A DNA stretch of 64,000 nucleotides from Apostichopus japonicus (GCF_037975245.1 NC_092579.1:5827001-5891000), one strand, 5' to 3'; shown: positions 11,620-26,600, numbered from the stretch's first letter. The notes: generated from the sequence alone by a model not told the origin. Translations and numbers: made by a program.

Positions 11620-14600
11620 TTTCACCTTACCCGTATCAGGTGGGTGCTGTGAGGGCGGGGAAAGTATACAATGGATAATTGATAAACATCTTTCTACCAT
11701 TAGAGCTGATATTATGCAGAAATACTGTAAGATGTGTCGGTTATTATGTACTCTTTAGTAAAGGCTAACTTTTCTTGGCAAAGCACTACCTCCTCTTCTC
11801 CCATGGCAACCAACCTGTCTCTCTCATACCAGGGTAATGCGTTCCAAGCCAATACGACTTGATGACGTCACTGGATAGAACATTCCCATTGTCACCTGTA
11901 ACATTAGTATAGGCCTACAGCATTATAACGTGACATATAGCGGAACAATTCATCGTCTTGAGATGGTGTGCACTTTTATCCACTCAATCCTTTTGAATAC
12001 TGTTATAATCTTATACGAACAGTTTAAATAATTTAACAGAACCCCATCAGTTTGTGCATACTTCGTAAAGTATATTTTAGACACACAGTTTGTCACGTAT
12101 AATCGGCTTGCCGGATAACGTCTGTGCTTTTGAGAGACTTACCAATTTCCTGAATGGTGAAGTCAAAGTTCACACTTTTTTCTTGGGTTGGGTTTCCTTC
12201 CGTTGTCGTCTGTCTCTTTGTAACTGACAAATTCCGTAACTAAAAAAAAAAAAGGTCACAAAAAAAATTATATCCATAGTCTTACGATATCATGACGAAA
12301 ATTGGCAGTTTTCGCTACGACGTGCAAACAATTAAGACAACAGAAACTTGGAAATATAGTAAACGCGTAGTAACACTAGAATAATATAGAAGGCAAAATG
12401 GGGAAAGATACTTAACAGTGTAATTAGAAGAAACCAACCAACCCCCTCCTCCCCATCCTCCCTAGTCCCCCTCCTCCCCTCCTTCCCCTTCTCCTAATCT
12501 ACAACAGCTTGGATGCAGGGCGGGTTAAGGTGGGGGGGGGGGGGTAATTTAGATCGGAACGAGATATGCACGCAATTACTCGCAAGCGACATGGGCCTAT
12601 ATTACATAAAACAACATAACCTATTCCTTTTACCGAAAAAGGCATGTCAAGTGAAAAGAATATTCAAACAAAAAACAGCAACAAATCAACAGAAAACTGA
12701 TCGTATACCTTTTGGATATCATGAATCGATAGAGGCATTTGACTTGGTATAGTGCTACCTCTTCGGCGTTGTGGCGTAATGTCGTCTGGTATGTTTGTGC
12801 GCACAGCGCTTAAATTAGGCGCGAAACTCGACACAGTCGTAGATTCGATAGTTGATGAAACGACTGCGCTTTTCACTCTTCGTGATTCTGTTGATATGTC
12901 CTCTCGCTTTGCAAGTGACGATTTGACGAGATTTCCAGCGGATGAATGTGGCCGAATTCTTGTTATCGGGGAGTTTGATCTCAAATCTTCTAGCACTGTG
13001 AAAGGATGTGGTGACGTAATAGACGTTAATAAAAAGGGTAAAGTCTCTGCTTATTTTGAAACTTTGTTTTCTGAACTTTCTTTGTCAAGAGCACGTGCTT
13101 TATTAAAACGTGTCAGAAAGTCTAGATAGCTATCATAATCGACACCGAAGTGAGAGAGAGGGGGGTGGGAAGTCTTCAAACTGCTAATAATGCAAACAAG
13201 AGGGGAAAAACAAAGGGAAAATAAAGATGGAGCTCAGCTGGGGCTCAAGAGAACACACAACCTTTAAACATGTGATCAATTGTCCGATTTTATTACCCCA
13301 TGTTCCCTCTCGACTATCCCTTCCCTTACACCACTCCGCCGCTTCTCACAATTTTAATTCGATGTAGGCTAACCGTCAGTATCAATCTCCTGTCGAAATA
13401 AAACAACTCATTTCCTCTTCTGTGACACTCACTCTAAAACTATGTAACTGGTGGGGCTATTTAAGTTACCTAATGACATGGGTCATCCCTATTCTATTTT
13501 TTTTCTTTTTTTTCAGAGAAGCCCGAAAAACTGGCAATGTAACTTAAGGTTTATATTCGGTCAAGTCGTGGGATAAACCTAGTCTAAATTTGACAACGAC
13601 TGATAACTTTGAAGGGGTTTTCTCGTTATGATAGATGAATTTCAACAATTGAGCTAACAATGAACACTTTACAGAAACTGTGGGGTAATAAGGTATATGT
13701 AACAGACAAAAGTTTCCAACGTGACAATATATTACGTATTTCAATTCACTTTGGAATATCTACGGCGTTCCTTACCTAAGATTGAACCCTCGTGCCATTG
13801 CTGTGCTGCAGTTTTTTTAGTCTTGCGTAATGGCTTGCTAACAGATCTTCTTTTAAGATTAGCCAGAACTGAACAGCTGCCCTGTTGTCATGGAAATAAT
13901 GATCAACGAGAAACTATAGGACAAATTCATACCCGTGTGAAAGTGTTGGAACGAAAACATGCTTCTAAGAGGCCAATCAGTGTGTATTCGAAACTCATAC
14001 GTTTAATCTATTCTTTATGAGGTTAGGCTATACTTAGACTGGATATAATCTATTATACTTCCCTTCTAAAGATAGTAACCGGTTATAAACAATGTATATA
14101 GGTCTACAGCCCCCCCCCCCCAAAAAAAAAACACCTCCCCCACGTGATCACATGTACTTTCCAGTGAAACATCTTTTTATATGCGTAGCTACTAAAATGT
14201 AGTAATTCCCATACTTAGGGCTAATAGCCTACTGTACATTTGTTACGTTATGTATGTAGTTACATAGAGGTTTACTTTTCTTGATGTTTGTATTTGATCA
14301 TATGCTGCCAGTAACTTAGAAATATCACCAGTTTTATTTTAAAACCAAGAGCAAAATTAATCAGATTGCCTTCAGAATGTTTCAATGATGAATAAATGAA
14401 TTAGGAACATACGAACGAACGAACGAACGAACGAACGAATGCATGAATGAATGAATGAATGAGTTAGTCAATGAATGAATAAAAGCTGAATCAATGTCTG
14501 ACTTAAATTCCTGGAAGAATGAATTGCATAACTGAGCAAAACTTTACCGAATCATTCTCCGGTATACTCGATTCTTCTATCACACTATAGTGTTGAAGAA

Positions 14601-17600
14601 GCTCAAAATTTAGAAACCAAACACGTTCCAACTGATGACGTCTAACTACATATTAATGCAAGATTAGATATTTGTGCTTATCATGGCAAACCTTGTTCAC
14701 TCATATACTCACACCAAGTGGTACTGTACTTGTTCTAGTATTCATATTGTATTAAATTACAAGGCTATTATTTGGTAGACGGTATATGCTTAGAAAAATT
14801 GCAGATCACGCAAACACCAAGAACCGATTCAAAAACCTCTCGGTTTAAGCGTTTCAATCGAATGTGTTGACAAGAACTTATCACCACGTGCAATGTCTAT
14901 ATTATTTCAGGGAGCCACCGTTAGAGCAAATTCATGGCTATTTTTACTCCCAGAAATTCCCAACAGGACAAGAGCTATACTATACATCTTAAATGGGGAA
15001 AAAGAAAACCAAAGAAAAACATATCCTATATAAAATTGTCCTCACAAAATCTAAATATTTGCAAGTATACCTAACATTAACCAGGATTCGCTCCATTGAA
15101 ATGCAGTCATCAAAGATTTATGTATTGAAGAGAGAAGGCGGGCTGCACGGAATTGATATTAAACGGTGGTAAAATATCGTTTTTCATTTTACTCTCGTAC
15201 AAATAACGAATATCTAAAACATGAGATGACTTAAGCAATACATCAAATCATGCTGTTACCAAGGCAACTCCCGCGGTAACATACATAAACCTGATGTATC
15301 GGACGATAAAACTCGTACATATTTTTATAAGAGCGACACAATGCCAGTAAATTCGTTAATGACAAACATGGATCAATTGATAAGACGCAAAAAATAATAG
15401 AGAGAGGGAGAGAAAAAAACATTCATCTACATTATGAGTTCCGTTTCTTAATCATCATTTGAAAAATGAATGTTTGTCATTAATGGTTAAAAAAATTAAT
15501 GTAGGCCTACTTTAAGTACAGTACATAATATTTAAGTAAAAGATTTGTAAAGGGGTATTGGGTAACAGATACAACTGCCTGAAATAATGTGACCACAATT
15601 ATGATTATGATATAAAAACAGTTTACTCCCCCAAAAGAGGGGATTTGAATGAGATGTTACTGAATAAATAGATATATTGTTTTTAACCAACATAATATAC
15701 CCTGCTCTGTATAAGTCAGCAGTATTACCACCATATTTAGCATATTATAAAATGCTTAAAATGTCCAAAACTACTTTCCTTTAGGTTCTAGCTTTCCAAA
15801 TTTTTCCAAAGGACAGAAGAGTGCTCAAATAGACAATGAAATGTCTTAAGAAAGGAACAAATGCATCTAATATAGGGCAATCAAAATGATTGAAGTTTGA
15901 AAACGTGTGACCATTAATTGACCATCTAGCATATTTGGGTGCAATACTAAATCACCTTTACGTTGGTAACGATGTATAAATGTTATAGAACTATTATGCA
16001 AACTTGCATACAATGACCAAGGATGGCAAATCTTAGACAATTTTTATTCGAAGCAATCTGGAAAAGCGGGAAGGGTCGAGACATGGGCGGGATTACGGGG
16101 GGGGGGGGGGGGGCAAGAGGGGGCATTTGCCCCCCCACTTTTTCCCAGACCTTAGTTCACTTTTTTGTCGTTTTTGCAGACAAATGTGCACAACCCTAAT
16201 CGAAATTATTCCCCCACAACAGCTCTATCAAATAGGCATATTTGTCTCGAATCTAAGTCGATTTTGTGTTTAACATCGTAACATGTAGCTTCAGTGGCGG
16301 AGCTAGGGGTATTGGTCAAGGGGGGGGGGGGGATAGAGGGGCGCTTTAGACACAATCTAAGAGGAGCGCCACCACAGGTTTGCGCGGAGCGTACAGAAAT
16401 TTTTTGAGTAAAGATACTTCCTAGATCGCTGGAAATGACCCTTACCTGGCCTTGCTAATTTGCAGATAAACGAAGAATAAATAGGTGTCATCGCCAACAA
16501 AATGTGACAAATGTCAATATGGTAGATGAGAGCGCAATGAAAACGTCAATAATCGCGAATAAATAAAAAGTGGTGAAAACCTGAAAAGGGCGCCAGCAGT
16601 CCATTTGAGTCCGTCAGGGGGGGGGGGGGGGCATCTGCCCCTCTGACTGTATGGACGCTCCGCCACTATGTAGCATGCAGAATAACTGGAGCTGGAGCTA
16701 GCACATGGTTCGCAACACAGGTTACGAATCCTGGAGCTAACACACTAGCGATTCAATTCTGCATGTTGATGAATCCGCGGCATGTGCTACAGTGCCAGCT
16801 TCAGGAATTGATTTTCAACGTTGCTGCTCTACTAAATGCGTTGAATAACTAAATCCAGAGAAACGATTTACGAAAGCCAGATTTGCATATTGGGTATATC
16901 AATAATTAAATTCAATATACTGACACATGACACCCCCCCCCCCCATACAACAACATGCAATGGCAATGCCGATGTAATTTCTTTACTGCTCGAAATCCTG
17001 GAATGATGCATGCAAATCGAATAATGTAAATTACAAATTGGCACTAGCACAGTAACGGAACCGGTGGACTTGAGGGGCTTATCCCCCATGAAAAAAAATG
17101 TGTGTGGGGGGGGGGGGTAAAGGTATGTTCAGCCCCCAATATTTGCCAAGTGCTCCAAGAAGTGGGGACCGCGGGGAGAATTTCGAAGTGGGTGCTGAAC
17201 ATATTCTGAATCGGTCCAATGAGTATACTAATAATTTTAGGGGGAAAGAACTGTCTAGATGCGATTTATTGTTACCAGAGGTGTCATTTTTGCTGATCTA
17301 GGATTTCCTTTTTGCTTAAATTTCAACGCGCCGCGCCAACTGATGGTGGTGCACCGCCTAAATAGTGACGTATAAGCTTCAGTTATAAATCACCATATAA
17401 GTTCTTCTATCCGTCCTCCCTAAATTTACACACGTTCATTAATTGTTTAGATGCAATTTGAAGCCTATATCGGTGTTAATTTTACCGATCGAAGGGTACC
17501 TTTCATCGAAAATTTCGACGCTCCTTGCCAACCGATGATGGCGCTCTGTTTAGATAGTGACGTATAACAAAAGTTGTACATCACCATCTGACCATATGTT

Positions 17601-20600
17601 CTACTATAAATCCTCTTCAAATTTTAAACGATAATTAACTATCTAGATACAATTGCAGACATGAGATCCATATTTCAAGGATGGGTACATGCAGCTTAGA
17701 GCACTCGGGAAGTGCCGTTTCCGGCCATCTGGAGGGTTTGTAAAGCCAAAAAAATTCTTGTACGCTCCGCGCCAACCGATGGTGGCGCTCCGCTTAGATA
17801 GTCTTGCTAACAGTTTTCAAATCCCGCCCCTGGGTCGAGATATGTATCGCAGTGAAGCGATAAGTGTAAAATATATGTACTAGTATAGGGACGAGTAAAG
17901 AACTATAGGTTAACGTTTAATTGTTATTTAAAACTATAGTACAGAAATGTTGGTCTTGAGAGGTGATTTGAACAGCGGTCTTCTTATATAAGCACACCGT
18001 GTTCCTGTATATGTCATATAAATCGTCTATGTATACTTGATAGTGTACTGTGCCTCATAATCATATGTAGTTGTTATGTAAGTCATATGTACAACAAACT
18101 ATTTTCTGCGTAATGTAGTGTGTTACCTCGATTACATATCCGTATAATGATGAGGTGATGGTGTGATAATGATGATTTGATAATGACGTGGAGAGGGATG
18201 TAAGAATAATATAGTGAAGATGTGGGAATAATGTAGGGATGGTGTGGAAATAATGTAGGGATGTTGTGGATATCATGTAGGGATGGTGTGGATATAATGT
18301 AGGTATGGTGTGGGAACGATGTGGGGATGATATGAGAATAACGTGAGAGTGATGTGGGGATGATGTGAGAGTGATGTGGAGATGATTTGAGATTGATGTA
18401 TAGTGATAATGTGGAAATAGTGTATGGATGGTGTGCGTATGATGTAGTGGGGGGGGGGGGGTGGGTATATGATCTAGGTAGGAGAAAGGATGATTCTTTA
18501 TGCATTTTATTTCTAGTTCCAGATTTGCTTATCTTCGTATACCTGTCAACACGACCTTAACCTCGAGCACACGATAATATCAACAATTATCATTTAGTCA
18601 CCCTCATAGGCTCATTGTAAACTTACCGATTTTATAATGTAAATCCACGGCGAGAAGACGCTTTCCTTCACCAACAAATCACCAGCTCTGAGGAAGGAAA
18701 ATCCATGACTTGAATTTCATTATATAATTATGTTTGCTAAATATTCCCTTCTTCTTTTCAATAAAAACGAAAAAGCAAACATTCACTGGGCTGTATGAAC
18801 AGATTTTTTTCCAGCACCTGCAGTTGTTCGATCTTGTATGTTACCTTTCCAGATAATTCGCTGATTGTACTAACCTTAATATACGACCACAAAAAAAAAA
18901 CCCGTTTCACTGGGGTGCAAGTAGAAATAAGTGATGACGAAATGTGACGTCATCAGTTAGGTATGGTGGGTAGGTGGGTGGTTTTGTGGGTGGGTATATT
19001 TTGTATTGTAAATAAAATATTTGTTATTAAATGAGAGCTTTAAAGTTAGGTTTACTAGAATTCTCGAAACCAAAAGACGTGCCAGCTAATTTCTCGTGCA
19101 GTCAAACTGATTTCAATTAGGAGAAATCGATGAATTTTAGTTATAACCTTGTTTTAATTTTCGTATTTTGTCTTTCCTTTTTGCACTCTTTGACAAGAGC
19201 ATGTTTACAAACGTCCAACTTGAGAAGATTTCGGAAACTAGATTATTAGTAAAATGAGGCATTTTGGTATTGTTCATTGTTTGAATAAATCTATGTACAC
19301 GTTGCCACCGTGACAAATTTCATTGATAACTTGACGTTTTGGGCCTATAATATTTTCATTTTAAAATTGCTTTCACTGTCAATACACAAAATATAATTTT
19401 TCTAACTTCAGATGAAACTAAGAGAGAAATAAAAGAATGGACTGCATTCCTCCACACACACACACAGTGAACACACACACACAAACACGCAATTTAGTCT
19501 ATAACACTACATATATTTCAAATTCTGTAGCTCCAAGCCTGGAGTCTTTTTATTTAATATCAAAAAGAGAAATTCGCGTTCGTTTTGGGATTAAAATTAA
19601 ATAATATTCTTCCCGCCGTACTGGAAACACATTCAAATCATGGATATTAAAATGCCTTCAGGATACTTCTTTTAACATTTCTGTCATAATTATACATGAT
19701 TTGATGTAAGTTTCCACCGCCATATTAATATCGTTAAAAAGGATTGATTGTCAAAATAGATTGAAAACCCTCGTTTGATTTTGTCGTTTCTTTCATTTTT
19801 AACAAAAAATCATGATTATTAATAAAGATAATATCTCACTTGAAGAAATGAAACAAGCAATCATTTGGATGATTTTGGAAGACGTTGATTGGCCAGTGCT
19901 TAAGGAAACGCAGTGACGTAAAGAAAGCATGTTGATCCGGATCATTGACATGCTTGATTCCCCCGGATACCATAAAAATATCTTCATAATCCTAAATAAT
20001 GAGAAGAAAGTTATAAGCAAAAAATATCTTCATTAAAATTATAATAATCAAAAATAATAAAAAGACCATGAGAGTCGTGCAATTCCATTCACTATAAAGT
20101 TTTGTTTGTTGACAGGGGCGGCTGAGCAAGGTGACAAAGGTTTGTGTCAAACCTTATAAAATGCCCCCTTTTCATTAATTACGAATGCCCCGTTTTGTTA
20201 TTAAATGTACCCTTTTCCACTTTCGTACTTTAAATGTGCCCTTTTGTTTAATAAGAATATTAACAGTACAAAATTATCTGAATGTAAAATATTTTGCTGA
20301 AATACATTTAAATAAAACTGGAAGTTGCGTTAATGAACGCACAGAGGGTCCATTTTGGGGATAACTTTGTGTTTTGCATTCAAAATCACAATATCAATTC
20401 AATACCCTAAGGTGTTTGTGCCCATTGACCCCCTCAGCCACTGCCTCTACGGTTTTGTTAAGGGATGCAATGATTACCGCTATCATAGGCAAGATTTGAA
20501 GATATGCAAATCATTTATGCATTGTGTTACAAAAGCTTTCAAATGACTTATCTTAATTGGTATACTTAAGTTTTATCACTAAAATATACCATTCACTTGG

Positions 20601-23600
20601 ACACCTTACAACAATGTACTATTATCAAGAATCTTCTCAATAATAAATGCGATATCAAACTTTTGTTTCGGCTTTTTGGCTTTTTAATTAATTTTCACAA
20701 GTGGCCATAGAGACATGGATACATTATGACACTAGTTAGGAACATGAACTGTCATCTCCGTAAAATTTTGAATGATTGAAATTAACATCTATCGTCAATT
20801 CGTAAAGCTTAGGACGTACAATTCCATTACAGATGTATATGTAGCCTATATTCTTATTTGCATGTTAGGATGCAGGGTGATATTTGTTTATTGCTAAAGC
20901 AAACTACTAGCTTTTTGAACAAGAAAAATTACCTTGTACAGTCGAAATGTTTGCATAGCTGTCAAGGTTCTCGGCAGCTTTTTTTTCGGTACAAATATTA
21001 TTTGAATAAGCGTTTTACATATTATTAATACAAAATAAAAACAGAGTTACTATAAAGCAATCGACTTCAGCGAATGTCTGTTAAGTCGTCCTTGTGAAAT
21101 AGCGACAGAGAGAGATAAAAACTCTTTGCTATAGCATGTCGAATATAATGAATACCACGTTTTGACCTCATAATTCTGTCAAACGAGAATTCCCGCCCAA
21201 AAAATATCTTCTCCTTAACGAATATATCTCTCATGTTTTCCCCCTCGCCTTTGCTAATCTTCACTCTCCAATCAAGTAAATTGCCAAGAAAATACAGAAT
21301 AAAACAAAACAAAGACAAGATGAAAAGGGAAAGAAGTTAGGGAAGAAAATTGCCACTGATTGAGAGATATACAATAACAAAGTGTTAAGCCCCCAGGGAA
21401 ATGAGATGACCAAAAAAACTGTATACTCACTTGAACGGAAATACATAGTAATTGAGTGTCATCTTCGGTAAGGACGGTTGAGGCACGGCGTGTGTTGTTA
21501 AGAATAGCAAGTTCCTAAAACGAATTGTCAGTATTTAGTTAGACAAGGAAATTCGACATATTGATGATAAGGGATTACAGTTGTGTAAATATTATGTGTT
21601 TGGAAAATGTCGTTATAGCCAAACAGTATAACAATAAATCAATATATATGGTTTTGAGAGCTGTGAATTATAACATCTATGCCCAGACAGTGGTCTGAAT
21701 AAGTATGTGAGCCTGTAGCGGGATTCGAACAGGGGTGGAGGGGATGGAGGGGGTGGAGGAAGGGGACATGGAGGGAGGGGATAGAGGGAGGAGAGGGAGG
21801 GAGGGGTGGGGTAATTGCGTAAATTAGCTGCTGTTCACAAATATTGTATACAGTTGTTTAATTATGTTTTTTGTTATATATGTTTCCTTGTTGATGTTAT
21901 GTCAGAAATCAATGGACATTGTAAATATTTTTTTACTACTCCTTTAAAATTGGCTTTTTCAATTTAATCTGCATGTATTAGATTTGATTGATCGCAATCC
22001 TTTATTGAGTAATACTGGGGAAAAGGTATTTTATTTACAATTAATGGCTTAAACCCACAGGCGGTTGGACATTTTTTGAGAGATAGCAACAAGAAAACGA
22101 AACTGTATCAGCCCCATCATTGATATTATTCACCTGTCAAAACAGTGTTTCGAATTTGGTCAGCAATTTTAAAAACATCTGAATAATCCTTACAGTGAGA
22201 TTTTAATTAATCAATCAATTAATCATGCAAACTAAGACATCCTTGCAGGTTATTGTTTTACCAAATTAATGTAATTGAGAGAGTTAATTAATTAATTACT
22301 TTGATTAAATTCTCAACATTTCGTCAGCGAAGGCGCTATTTTCATAGTAATATAAAACACATGTAAAAGTAAATTTTCAACATTTCATAATTGTCTATTT
22401 TGGCTTCACTATATAATTTATTTGATATGACATTTGACAAACTAAATCAATTAGTATACTGTTATCGGATTTTAGTATGTACTAAGCATTGACATTTTTT
22501 TTTATAAATTTCAAATCAAAGAGCTGTTTTAAGATATAATAAACATCTCGAATGCTCCTTTAAAAGCACAAACACGCAGATACACACAAATTCAACGATT
22601 CATTAACTACCTGTAAGAGTTTCTCCATGAGTGGACAATTAAAGATACGACGGCGATATTTGTACTCTCATCGATCGCACAAAATGATTGCTCACGAAAT
22701 CAAATAAACATTGACTTACTCCGAAGCTGTCCCCTCGGTTAAGGTATGCAACAGCTTGTGGAGTCTTCTTACCGTCAGCCATGTTGAGAACAGAAACTAC
22801 CACTAGAAGAAAAAAATTGTAGAGGGTCACGAGGGAAGTATAACGAGATCTGATTTTATGCGCATAATAATGAAACTTCTTGACAAAAAATTTGTGTCAA
22901 ACATTCAAGACAACAAAAGCTTCAAACTTTAATGGTTTAATTGTTTGGAAACCGGTATATGTTTAATATGTACATTTTATGAGTATACATATATATTGAT
23001 CGATTTATTTGGCAATTCATCGATCCATCCAAACTTGACCGATCAGGATGGAAGTTATTAAGTGCGTATAAAACCGACAGAGACATTGACAATGATGTAA
23101 GCTATAGGTATGATTATGAGACCCATATACATGGCTGTTAGTAGACGATAACACACATAAATGATACCTTTTTAAGAAACTTTACACAAGATAGAACTTA
23201 CGTTTTTGGACAACAATTTGATCCAATCTTAACCCCACTGCTCATATATCGAGACTATAACCGCATGCATGTGATCAAGGCAGCATGCATGTGATCAAGG
23301 CGGCATGCATGTGACCAAAGGCGGCATGCATGTGATCAAGGCGACATGTATGTTGTCAAGGCGGCATGCATGTGACCAAGGCAGCATGCATGTGATCAAG
23401 GCAGCATGCATGTGATTAAGGCGGCATGCATGTGATTAAGGCGGCATGCATGTGATTAAGGCGGCATGCCATGAGATTAAAGACTGAAAAGCTATATATA
23501 CACTATAACTCCTTTATTTGCATGAGGAATTTAAAGATGTTCTGGGTACTTTTTAAGGAAAGTCGCCCAAGCCTGGGCACGAATACCAAACAACTTAATC

Positions 23601-26600
23601 CATAGCGATCCCAGTCCCGTTACATCGAGACTGTAAGCGTGTGATTATGACAGGATTACGTCATGTGAGGGATCACAGGAAATCCCTTCTAAAGGGAATA
23701 GTTACAATATCGTTCGCGTGTATAGGTTAATGAGCTATCTATACTGTGCATTGTGTATCCTAATACACATAATCTAAGTTAAATGGCCCAGAAGCAGAAA
23801 CTTTGTAAGAAAAGCTTACCAAGGTAGAGTCTAGACTCTAGACCATAATACCTAGCAACTTTATCCACTATCAACCCCATTTATACTTTACATCTAGACT
23901 TTAACCGACATGATGATCTAGACAGTGTTACGTCAACTAAAGTACCACGAGTCTCTTTAGACAGACAATAGATAATAGCCTAGATATAATCAGGTTAAAT
24001 GTTGATGAGCAATCTAATACAAGTATCGTAAACTGTCTTGACAGAATACAGGCCGAGACCGATTAACCGATATAAAACATACTCTACTAAGTTTTATATG
24101 CCACTGACCGTTATATGAATGGTCTGAATCGAGATATAGTAAAAATTAAGTGTATTATTCCTTAATCAATGCGTTTCAGATGATCCTTCATTAAATTTAA
24201 ATTAAAGAGATTTTATTTTATTTTGAGGTGGTGAAAGGTTTTTCCGACAGTCTAGGTTGCCTGAGTATGGGCAAGTCAAATAACTTTAGGCTATTTTTCT
24301 TACATCGTCGAAAGATGATTGGATTAACTCGCGAATCATTCAATTTTCTTCCATCCTTGAGGGAAATCAATGATGTCCGTAAATGTGTGCCACAAACGTC
24401 GGTGTCGGTGTAGTATGGATGTGTGTATGTATTTATGTATATGTATATGTATCTAGGCCTATATATCTATGTTAATATGTGTGTACATATGTATGTATAA
24501 ATATAGTTATATATACATATAATTATATATATATAGTTATATATATACATATATAGTTAAATATATATATAGGTATATATATTTTTGAAAGACCACGGAT
24601 ACTTACACGTGCCATATAATATAAAGTAGAAAGTTGTCGGAGGATGGCCTTGTCTCACGATCGCTCTTCCTGGTCCGAATCTGTGGAATACGAACGTTTG
24701 GTAAAGAATTTGCAAAAGCTAGTTTAGAATCCCCTATACCGGTTTGAGATACCGGGGGGGGGGCAAGATTCAGCTTAAATTTCAATGGCTTTGTAAATGT
24801 CCGTCGGTGGAAGGGCACAACTCGGTATACTTCTGGGGACTTTAATCCTCAGAAAATTGAATGGCTCGCTTCCCACCCATGGGATGGGGTAAGTGTTATA
24901 GATCTGTTGAAGTTATAAAATGTTCACCATGTATAGTTTGCAATGCGTTAGTAGTCAGCACGTTGAAATATCAGATTAACATTTAACAAATAATTCATCA
25001 AGATAGCTGTGATGGTGGAATAAGCTATTTTCTGTCCAACTATATCTAAAATGAAAGTGAATGAGAGAGGATATGCTCGATAGAAAAATGGAACACAGGA
25101 AAGAAACATGATAAGTTGTAAAGTTAGTAAAAAAAGATATAGGAAGATTGTCAAGTAATGGAAATTTTGCTCACTCTTCCAGCCATCCTACTCTGCATAG
25201 TTTTACTTGCATTCTGATTGGATAAGTGGCGAAAGCCCGGATGTTACGTAGGGCGATCTGAACCTGTGGAAAGTCAAAAGTATCTTCATATTAGTTTGAG
25301 CGTTACGCAACAAAATAGCAACTCAGAAATTTCAAAATGTCTGACATATTCTTCCTCATTTGCAATAAGAACGAAGTACTAGCAACAGGCGCGATTTTTA
25401 GTTTGGACTTTTAATGGATTTTTCTACCAACTTGTATCAAACCTTCCAAAATAAGCTCTAATAGTTGTATTTTAGTTCAACCTTGACAATGTACAATGTG
25501 AAAAGTTTGTTGTTTATATTGTATTATTTTGTGATGGGTCCAAACTATAAGTACTGTTTTACATACAAGTCTACCCCGCCGCCACTATCCGATGTCCACT
25601 CGTTATAAAGACGCCACCAACTTAGCCATCTAGCTTCATAAATGTACCACAGTTGAATAGTATCCAGACCTGCCACTGTGTACAGTCTTTTGTAATTACG
25701 GCGCTTTTAAGTTTATATTGTTTTAAGTTACAGAGTCAGCTGTTTGACTACTCAGTTGCTAACTATAGTCCCCTTTTGTTTTAAGTTCGTACAATTTTTT
25801 TGTTGGTTTATTAAGTTTGACCATTGATTGGCCGTATCGAGTGTTGTATTTCAACAGTATGCTATATTAATGTGCCATTTTTCATCCTTATATATTTCAC
25901 ACTAAGTTGACTTTCCACATTGAACCCTAATTGCCTTAATACAATTCCTTTACCATTATAAAGTAATGTGCATCAATATTATTGTTGTCTATTCCTTTTG
26001 ACTCCTATGCCATATTCCTTGCAACTTCCTTGACAAAAGTATGTTTTGAAGTCCTTCACAGACTTTGGATGCTAAATCCCGTCTCAATGATCTCGGCCAG
26101 TGTCATCCCTCTGTTCATAAATTCTGTTGCGACTGATAGAGTAACATTTTTATTACCACCACGCTCCGGTCACACATACAAGGCAGTACCTTTAATTTAC
26201 AGTCTAATGGATGTTTAAGGTATCGAATGGTCCATTATCTCGCAATAATTCACAATAAAACCATGATGTTTTTTCCACCCTTAAATTTACACGTGTTTAC
26301 GTTTTACTAAAAATAGATATTTTCACCCAAGTCAAACCTCCATCTTCCGCTCTCACTTGCCGTATTTCAGTATACATCAATTAGCATGAAGTAATATATA
26401 GTCAAAGAAAAAGAAAAAAGGCCTTTGGCGAAGAAAAAGCAAATGTCCACTTATTTTTGTTGTCTCCTTTTCTCTGTTTCTACGTTTTTTTTAAGTGAGC
26501 GGTGATTTGAAGAAAAAGCAACACTTACGTATTGTAATTCTTTCTCAGTTCTTTCGGTTGGGTGTTTCTGAAGTATCAGCTTGGCCTCATCTGATAACCG

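Larger units (their letters stand above)
13882..18626. other. Long intron with repeats
   Basis: The intron between CNBD2-like exons 9 and 10. It contains the tetranucleotide repeat, C/G runs from decayed elements (14107-14130, 16098-16135, 17104-17118), a delimited hAT element (16292-16668), three tandem repeat units (17320-17810) and a GATG-rich minisatellite (18130-18450). From about 14500 to 16000 I see only unremarkable AT-rich DNA. Confidence 0.6.

Noticed and set aside
12752-13129. 125-codon plus-strand frame
   Set aside because: It is antisense to CNBD2-like exon 11, whose splice borders and phases fit the gene; the plus frame has no splice context or domain.
13721-14020. 99-codon plus-strand frame
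   Set aside because: Antisense to CNBD2-like exon 10 and its intron; the minus-strand reading joins exactly with exons 9 and 11.
18061-18505. 140-codon Tyr/His/Ile/Pro-rich minus-strand frame
   Set aside because: Generated by the GATGATGTGGG minisatellite.
23262-23475. CRISPR array
   Set aside because: The 20-bp units are directly adjacent with no spacers, and the genome is eukaryotic; it is a minisatellite.
24603-24818. Longest minus-strand frame over CNBD2-like exon 5
   Set aside because: This frame reads IRTRKSDRETRPS and has no domain. Shifting by one base gives the cNMP-fold sequence GRAIVRQGHPPTTFYFILYG and matches the phases of the neighbouring exons.
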